From: Deuterostichococcus epilithicus
Taxonomy: Eukaryota > Chlorophyta > Trebouxiophyceae > Prasiolales > Stichococcaceae
Reading direction: 5' to 3'
Length of the DNA: 64,000 bases
Assembly: GCA_033439295.1 (NCBI GenBank)
Contig: JAVTLE010000015.1
Coordinates: 2,046,001-2,110,000, forward strand
Part shown: positions 56,601 to 64,000 of the stretch, in pieces
How the letters are laid out: each line of letters opens with the position of its first letter
How positions within the stretch are numbered: the stretch's first letter is position 1
Notes under the pieces: generated by a model
Databases searched by the model: none
What the model was told of the DNA's origin: nothing
Seen by the model: only the letters and a program-made list of their open reading frames with translations
Made by a program: the position numbers and the translations under genes

Positions 56601-59600
56601 CCCCCATCTCCGCCGACGACATCGCGGTGGGTGGAAATGTGTCGGTCCTGCTTGAGACGACTGCCATCAGGATGGTTCTAGCCATGTCCCACGTTTGGGC
56701 TTTGCCGACCCGGGCAAGCCCCTGAGAAACACTTGCCGTTCCTGTTGCCGAAAGCATGTGGTGTCGCAGGAACTCATATTCTCACAATGCCTGTGCCGCA
56801 TCCGCAGAACTTCCAGCTGCAAGTGGCGGCGCAGCAGGGCGAGCTTGGCGTCTGCGCACAGCCATTGCCGCTGCCGCTTCCCAACAACACAGTCGTACCC
56901 GACCCTCTGTGCGCCTTCTCTCTGGCCGGCGCCTTTGAAATCCCGGCAGAAATTTGACAGCTGGTCATCATACAGCCTAATAGTGGCATGCCTGTCTGCG
57001 CTTTATTACTGCTCGTTGGATGAATCAGAGGGCGCTCAGCACGTGGATCGAAACGCACGATGGATCGCACCTGATGAAGCCTCTTGGGTTGCAACCCGGC
57101 AAACAAGTCGTCAGCATGCTCTTCAGCCCTCGGCGCTTCCCACCCGCAGGGCGTTCTACCCACTGACCGGGCCGGATCTCACGAACTGGCCGGTGCCCAT
57201 ATTCCTAGGGGATGCGCAAAATGCTGCAGCTGTCGCAGACTCGCTGTTCGGCAGTGCCCTGTCCTGCGGCCGCAGCTCTCAGGTGACCGTCACCCGGAGC
57301 AAACCCTGCAGTTGCTGCCTCCCACACGTTCCGAAGCGTGCTTCAGTCCTCGTCGCACCATGCACACCCTCAGGTAGTAGTCCATTGGCTAGAGTGATGA
57401 TGCGTCCTGCCTCGCAGAGTGCTGTGCTGCTGTCAGCGCCGGCATACGCCGCCAGCGGCGCATTCTCCGTCAACCTGTGGCAGCGCGTGCACACGCCGGC
57501 GAGCAACAGCAGCATGTATCTGTTCTCCCACCAGCCGCAGCTGACGCAGGCGGCCCTGTGGGGAGAATTGTGGGGCGCCAACCAGGTGATCCAATTCCTC
57601 TAAAATGAATATTCTGTATTCGGTCGCGCCCCATGGAAGAGCTCGACATGGCAGCTCAGACGTGGGAGCCCCGTCAGTTGGCATGGGTTTCCACGTGCGC
57701 CGGGCGTGGTGGTTCAAGTCATCTCGTCTGTGCTGCCGCTGCCGCAGATCCAGATCTACTTCCCCCTCATCGCCAATGCCAGCCTGGGCCTCATTCGCAC
57801 CATCGTCAAGGATGCGAACAACACAGATGTTGGGCAGCAGTCTGTGAGGTAGGCCATTCACTGTTGCCACCTGCCAGACGCCCGACTGAGAGTACACCTC
57901 CTTCGCATGATGCCAGTTGGAGCGAAGCACGAATACTTGCATGTACAGCGCCAAGCACACAACATGATAGTGTGCCGCCCTCTGGTCGTTTCAGGATTTA
58001 GCGCAGCCGCTTTCCTATCGTATTTCCTCTACTGTGACGAGCCATCAAACGACCTGCGCCGTCACGCACCTTTCCTGCCATTCGAGGATTCGAGGAGGGC
58101 AGGGCTTCGTTGCGCAGTTTCCTGGACTCTGATGGCGTCACCAGCTACTCAAATGCGGTGCTGGCTGCGGACTCTGCCGCAAACCCTACCGCCCGCAACA
58201 TTACCCGCCGGGCGCCCATCAATGCCATGGACGGGCGCTGGCACATGGTCACCCTCACCAGCCAGCCCAACATGCGGCCTGGCTACAGGTGATGGGCCTG
58301 CTAGCAGATCTGCAGCAGCAGCAGCTTGCATTTGCGTCTCAGGTCTCTTGTCGCTTCGACAGCCATTTAGCCATATCCTCTGAAAGGGGGTTGCTATCAT
58401 TCCGCAGAGGAGCAAGTGCACCAGTGTAGAGTGGGCCGAGAGGGGATACACCCAATGATGAGATTCTGCAACGGACAGCTTACGAGACATCAATACGCAC
58501 AGACGGAGGTGCTCAGGGTTTCGGTGTGAGCAATGCGAAGCGGCGCTGGCCTGCCTGGCAAGACCTCAGCGGCCTTCGCGCCGTGCAGCCGCCGCGCCTC
58601 TGCCTGCAAGGCACCGCCATTGTTTCCGGCTGACGCTTCAAGCCTGGAGTGAACAACATCCAACTCCCCTCTGGCACCTGCAGGATGTACATTGACGGCC
58701 AGGTGGTGGGACAGGTGGCGGGCGCAGGCGCCGATGGCGGCGGTCCCTTCGCGTTCAACAGTAGCATCGTGCTGTGCACACGCTCCAATGGCGACCCCGA
58801 CCGCACGCTGGACGGCAGCCTCGCCTACCTGGGTGAGTTCTGTGTGAGCAGCTGCGCCGCCGCCAGCGCTGTGTGTGGTGGGGAGGGGGGGTCGTTCTGC
58901 TGCTGACGCGCCACCATGCCGCACGCGCCTGCGAGCCAGAGCAAGGGCGCAGCCTGGCAATAACACTGCCGCACCAGGCTCAAGCCCAGGCCTGATGAGT
59001 TTTGTGGCGGCATGTGCCAGGCCTGTACGACTTCCCGCTGACGCAGCCCATGATCAGCGCGCTGTACGCCGCTGTGCCCGTTGCCGGCGCCCAACCAGCC
59101 AATGAGGTGCTCCTGACATACCGCCAGCCCCAGGGCTTTCCGTTATCACTGTGCCACCGCGGCGTTTTCGTGGCAGACGGCATTGCTGCCTCAACATGTT
59201 TGGCGCCCGAAAACTCCTGGACATGCAGATGCATCAGCTGCAAATTGCCCTCCGTCACATTCAACATGGCCTCAAGACTGTCAGGCAGCTCCATGACACA
59301 CTCAGCCCAGGGGTACGGCTTGCCATGCACATGCGGACAAGACTTCAGCAGTTATCACCTGTCATTGAAGAGCGTGTTGCCTGTGCCCGCAGACATGTCA
59401 GCTGCCGCTGCAATACCGGGGCCGCGAGCTGTTTGGCTGCATGGAATACGGTGGCGACTCAGCCTGCTGGGCGCAGTCCGGGGCCTGGATCCCGTGCGGC
59501 ACCAATCCGGGCGCCACCGGCCCCGCAGCTGACGTCAGAGGTGGACTGGCGATGCTTGCAGCAAGTGCATATATAAGTTCTCACCTGGCTGTTGCACATG

Positions 59601-60851
59601 AGCGATGTCTGGCATGCATCTCCATCTCCCTCATGGGAGACGGTCCAGACTCGGAGGGTAGATGCTTGTCAGCCAAGCCTCTGCTGCTGCCCCGTGAACC
59701 TGCCATGTCGGCTAGGCTGTTGGAGGATACTCGTCGTCGACTCTTCGAACTGCACAGCATGCAGTTCATTGCTCGAGCGACTGCTCCATCACCTCAGGTT
59801 TCAGCCGCAGCTATGTGTTGCCGCAGGGGCTGTGACGCGTCTGTCAGTGGCTGCGAACCGCACCACAGTCGAAGGCCAGCAGTGCCGCATGCCAGTTGTC
59901 TTCCAGGTGCTTTTTCGATGTCATCTGCATACGAGTCATTACGCGAAATTAATGTTGAGCTGGTCAGAGCGATATCCTGCTTATGGCTGATATGCTCCAG
60001 CAAGGCTTGCCTCTACTGAGATACTGAGACCAACCCCTGCCGATCTGCATCGCTGCATCATGGCAGCTTGTTGGAAGCGGCAACCAAGCGGCAAATGGTG
60101 GTGGACTGTGCATATGGTGGCAGGGGGAGCTGTTCGATGACTGCGTTGCCGGCACCAATGGCAGCGAGCAATGCCTCACCTCCAGCGGCTGGGGCGTCTG
60201 CGCCAACGTCGCCTCTGCAAACGGTAATTTGGCCTGACTCTCACCGCTGTGGGCTCTGTTGCATCTCAACCTATTTTGACAGAACCGTTGCTGTGGGGAC
60301 CCAAGGACATGTTTCCAGAGGTTAGTGGAATGCGGATGGTTTTGGATGGAAGCTGGATGCTGTCCTGTAGTCTTGAACCACTGAACGACGAACAGGCACC
60401 CAGCCGCCCCCGGACAGCAGCAGCGGTGGCAGCGGCGGCGGAGGACTGAGCAGCGGCGCAATTGCGGGCATTGTCATTGGAATCGTGGTTGGTGCGGCGC
60501 TGCTGGCGGCGCTGCTGGCCTGGCTCATCAGCCGCTACCGTGCTCCACGGTGAGCAGGGGTGCATTGCGATTTGCATTCCTATCGTCAGGAACTCCATCA
60601 AGCAAGGTTTAAAAGGGAGAGACCTTACGTGGATATCACTCCATGTCAGAGGGTGACGACATACTGTTCGCTCCATGCAGCAAATTGCAGATGGGCAGGG
60701 TTCATAGACCTTGTCTGGATTATTGCAAGATCCGCTGCGCTACTGCTACTGCAGGGCTCGGACCACCAGGTTCCAGAAATATGTCGACAGCATTGAGGAC
60801 TCTGCACCACCTTCGACAAATGGCGCCGGTGGGCACAGCAATGGAGTGTGA
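50657..60851 (+). CDS. Large surface protein: signal peptide, three LamG modules, two FN2-like modules, one membrane anchor
   Basis: Start ATG 50657 gives a signal peptide (MARPRILPLVLQLLLSSCCL, then LAAEA). Three concanavalin A/LamG-type jelly-roll modules follow at about 50856-53060, 54390-56285 and 57150-59105. Each has a strand with SFWV/SLWV, a YGV(V/I)RTMV-D or LGLIRTIVKD strand, DG(N/R)WHM, IDGQ(L/V)VG and a C-x-RS-x-x-D block; the first two also have F-G-LA-L-D-LT. Cys-rich FN2-like modules follow at 59393-59530 (CQLPLQY, ELFGC, ACW, WIPC) and 59827-60223 (CRMPVVFQ joined to GELFDDC, QCL, WGVC). A Pro/Ser/Gly linker, a single helix (IAGIVIGIVVGAALLAALLA, about 60460-60520) and a short basic then acidic cytoplasmic tail end at TGA 60849-60851. 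Many N-x-S/T sites fit an extracellular role, likely carbohydrate or protein binding (inference). Domain calls are good; not every exon edge is fixed. Confidence 0.82.
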
Positions 60852-61485
60852 CCGCCAACAAAGACGTTCGCCGCATTTGATATGGGGTGCATTGTCGCAC
60901 TGTCCTCCTTCACATGGACTGCTCCAGCTACTGCTGCGGCGGTCGTCCTCAACTACGATAGCTGTATCTAAGTGCTATGCTCCTGCCATTGTCAAGCACT
61001 CGTCGCTGACAGCACAGGCCATGGCAGCACCGATAAGCATAAGTTCTTGTTCGAGTTGCCTGCTTCAGCTGCAACAAACGCACGTGCCCGCATGAACTGT
61101 CTACGGATTGCATGTGCACAGAGTGACATTCTGCTCGAGAAACGAGTCTGGTTGTAAGATGGTTTAAAATCAAATACAGACATCAGACACACCTCCACTC
61201 CCCCTACTCGTACTCCTCATGCAGCTGACATTTACAAACTGAAGATGCCCTGCTCCTGCACCCTCCACGCTGCAAGCTCGCGTACGAGGGCCTGGCTCTG
61301 GACTTAATCGGTGGTGGTGCCTCACTGCTGGTAGCTGCCAGGCCAGCTTCGCCACCGGCGAGCGGGCAACCTTGCCCGCAAGGTTGCATTCGTCTAATTA
61401 CAGCCGCCTGCTCTATCTCATCCGCAGCAGATACCTGATTTTCCCGCCCTCGCCCCTGATTAAACCCAGCAGCCGCCATCCTGAA
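60852..61485. other. Convergent intergenic region between the LamG gene and the membrane-protein gene
   Basis: About 630 bases with no exon seen. TGTAA lies on the plus strand at 61153-61157, about 300 bases after the LamG stop, and on the minus strand at 61398-61402, 84 bases after the other gene's proposed stop. Both are possible poly(A) signals. Confidence 0.45.
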
Positions 61486-64000
61486 TCACGTTGTGCCAGT
61501 GCTGATGCGCCGCCGAGCCAGCAGCAGCTGCTGCAGTGCCTCCAGCTTGGTCGGCGCCTGCAGCGCATTCAAAAGCACAGAATGTTGTCGGGTTTCGACG
61601 CGTGCTGTCGCATGCCTCAGGCAGCTCTGAAAATCCTCTGGACTCAGACGACGCCTCAGAACACACCAACCTGTGAACAGCACCCAGTGCTAGTGCTATG
61701 GCAGCGGCAAACAAGGGTGCAACTCGGGAAACTTTCCGGCTAGCAGACTTATATACCAGCCTTGGCTTCCATAAACAAGGTGCACGCAATGCCATGGGCG
61801 AATGCCTCGGTCCGGCCACTGCACAGCAGGGGCTGTCAGCACTTTTCCCAAGCACGGTCATGCATCAGCGTGCTAATTACCTGAGGCGCTGCCGCGTCGT
61901 GTGCCGTCGCTGCTGCGCTGAAGGTCCGTGGTTGCACGCCGCTCCTGGCACGGGGCGCTGCCCAGCTGTCCAATGTGCCACATGCGCTTCTTGGCCGAGA
62001 ACACGCGTCCCCGGTGCCAGCACCTGCAAGCAGGCCGGTGCCTCTGCTTTCAGCCATGCTCTCGGCCTGCAGCTTGACCTCGGAACACACCTGCCACGTG
62101 ACCACAGAGCCAGCACGACTCCGGGATGCTGTCTCGGCGCAGGACACCGGCAGGAAATGCGACGGCGGGTGCCGCCGCACGCCGGCTGCAATATTCGTTT
62201 ATGTGACGCAGCGCTCAGCACTAATCACTGATGTCACACAGGGGCACAGTGCTGCAGCACCTGAGACGCGAGCCGCCTCGCCGGCAGCAGCCGCCCCCGA
62301 CGGCGATGCCGCGTCCAAAGACGGCTGCGAGCACTCGGACGAGCGCTGCGTGTGGCGCATGGGGGACGAGGACGCGCGCTCGGCGTCGGCCGCCGAGCCC
62401 GCCTGCTCCAGGTCCAGTTCCTCGTCGTCAGCTGACTCCTCCTTCTGCGCGCGATGCTGGCCGTCACGGGACATCCTCGAAGATGCGCTGCAGCATGAGG
62501 CTGCACTGCAGGAGGTGCGATGCTGCGCTTCATGCCGTTGGACACCGCGTGCATGTCCGATCACCCCAACACAATCAGCTGAGCCAGCAGGCACTGGCAC
62601 CCGGAACTCTTTGGCGGAGACCCTCAGAACCAGGCTCCAGTGACAGCTCCGATGGCAGCCTTACAAGTGTGTCTCAGCAGGTGCATCAGCGCACCTCGAC
62701 ATACATGCCCCTGTCAGCGGCGTCGCCGCTGGCATCGCTGGGCTCGGGCGTGACGCGAGAGCTGTACCGGCCCAGCAGCCGCCGCCGCGCCCTCTGCAGC
62801 AGGTGTCGGCGTTTTGGTGGGAAGCAGCTCTGGCAGAGGGACAGGCGTCATTTTGGCTCAAGGCGAGGTGCAGTCGTCAGCCGCTCCTGTGCTGGGCAAG
62901 CATTCTTGGCACAGCGGACCGTCATGGCCGTCTGCGCAGACGCGTGACACAGTTTCCCCAAGAGCCTAATACAAACCCGCGCCTGGCACTGCAGGGAGCC
63001 CCAGGCGGTGCTGAACACCACAGCTGCGATGCCGGCGGCAACGACGCCGGTCGACAGGAAGACTTGCGCCACCGCGAAAAGGTGCTGCGCTGAGGGCGTG
63101 AGACCTGCCCACTTGAGCGCCGAGCCTGACAGCAGCAGCAGCCACAGCACTGCGGTAGCACGACGGAATGCTTGCATGAACGTGGGTGGTCACCTACACA
63201 GACACACATCTGAAGTGCTGCACATGCAGCATCCCAGTGGCAGACATTGTGACCAATGTCGCCAAGTGCACTGGAACTTGGTACAGGGTGCCCAGGAGGC
63301 ACATGTGCGCACCAATGGTGCTCAACATCTGGAGGTAGTTGTCGACGGGCTTGGAGTACGGTCGGAGGTGGGTCACCAGGAACAGATAGGTCACCAGCAC
63401 CAGCTGTGCCAGCAGCGCCTGTTTGCAGTTGAACAGGAATCACAGCTTCCTAATGCGTGGCGGTGTTGCGCTGTGTTCAGGCTTGTTAGGCAGCCAGTGG
63501 GGTCCAGCCATCATGGGTTTCAGAGCCTTGACAGCGACCTCTACAATCAGCCAACAGTTGCGGACCAGTGCTGCTGCCGACAGGAAGTGTTCGAGCCTGC
63601 CGTGCATGATAGGTTCGGGCAGGTGCCTGCTCACCCTCCGGCAAGGTGCAGATGTGCGGGGCGAGCAAGGTCAGCGTGCATCACCTACAAACAGCTCGCA
63701 CTTGAGCACTCTGATGTTACTTGCGCCTTCTGAGCACCTGCGTGGAGCCGAAGGGCTGCGCGGGCACGAACACGGGGATGGCGCCGATGAGCAGCTTGCG
63801 CACCATCTCGAAGGTCTCCCAGTAGGGCATGTTGTAGCCCTTGTACAGGAAGCCAAAGCGCGCCTGCACCTTGGGCTCCTGTGCGGGGGACACGTAGTGG
63901 ACCAGATCAGGTGTCCATTGAGACTTCGAACCGTCCGGCGTCAGGGCATCATGATCTGAAAGCTGGCTGATGAACGGCCAGTGTAAAGGCTGCAAAGGTG
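61486..64000 (-). CDS. C-terminal part of a multi-spanning membrane protein, truncated by the window edge
   Basis: Two exons are exact: 63878-63738 (47 codons) with RFGFLYKGYNMPYWETFEMVR then KLLIGAIPVFVPAQ, and 63418-63278 (47 codons) with LVTYLFLVTHLRPY. Then come a TM exon near 62995-63120 (FLSTGVVAAGIAAVVF), an exon near 62690-62800 (RVTPEPSDASGDAAD), an acidic/Ser-rich exon near 62280-62460 (KEESADDEELDLEQAG), and a last exon ending LLLARRRISTGTT at the stop 61488-61486. The FLY-GY-x-x-YWE-x-x-x-x-(V/L)RKL pattern is typical of the C-terminal membrane region of large algal extracellular proteins, often with EGF or GCC2/GCC3 repeats (remembered family trait, not checked). The ectodomain would lie to the right of the window. 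Function unknown. Confidence 0.65.

Noticed and set aside
1-64000. tRNA, rRNA, CRISPR, transposase or integrated virus
   Set aside because: I scanned by eye for cloverleaf-like sequences, regular spaced repeats, and transposase, reverse transcriptase or capsid motifs and found none I could support. A tRNAscan-SE or RepeatMasker run would be decisive.

Overview
The window is nuclear DNA from a photosynthetic eukaryote, most likely a chlorophyte green alga (inference). The reasons are a GC-rich composition, genes cut into many short exons (33 to about 290 bases) by introns that end almost always in TGCAG or CGCAG, and gene content. The latter includes a nuclear homologue of the photosystem I assembly factor Ycf37/PYG7, a plant-type catalase, a plant-type four-MA3 translation regulator and a GDT1-family cation transporter. 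No bacterial-style operon, tRNA, rRNA, CRISPR array or recognisable transposon was seen. Nearly all long uninterrupted reading frames are chance frames running across exons and introns, so the gene models below were built by joining conserved peptides at plausible splice sites.

Layout from left to right: (1) the C-terminal two thirds of a Sen1/UPF1-type superfamily 1 helicase, + strand, entering from the left edge; (2) AP-1 clathrin adaptor sigma subunit, minus; (3) a PDCD4/MRF-like protein with four MA3 domains, +, sharing a 1.1 kb divergent upstream region with AP-1 sigma; (4) an alpha/beta hydrolase whose C terminus carries two ShKT-type six-cysteine domains, minus; (5) catalase, minus, divergent from (6) a GDT1/TMEM165-family transporter, +; (7) a small unidentified gene, minus; (8) a full-size ABCA transporter of about 15 kb, minus, divergent from (9) a PYG7/Ycf37 TPR protein, +; (10) a large secreted/anchored protein with three LamG modules, two FN2-like cysteine modules and one membrane anchor, +; (11) the C-terminal part of a multi-spanning membrane protein, minus, running off the right edge.

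Four models close exactly in frame over all exons: catalase (14 exons, 492 aa, with His65, Asn138 and Tyr348 where plant catalases have them), the hydrolase-ShKT protein (13 exons, 459 aa), GDT1 (7 exons, 231 aa) and PYG7 (6 exons, 266 aa). AP-1 sigma also closes (168 aa) if its first exon is just the ATG. The helicase C terminus, MA3 protein, ABCA transporter and LamG protein are confident as genes but only partly resolved at every exon edge.

The most interesting observations are the hydrolase-ShKT fusion, which needs a GC-AG intron whose retention would give a truncated form without ShKT domains; repeated partial exon duplications ('exon echoes') inside introns or tails of three genes; and the LamG-FN2 surface protein next to a second large membrane protein.
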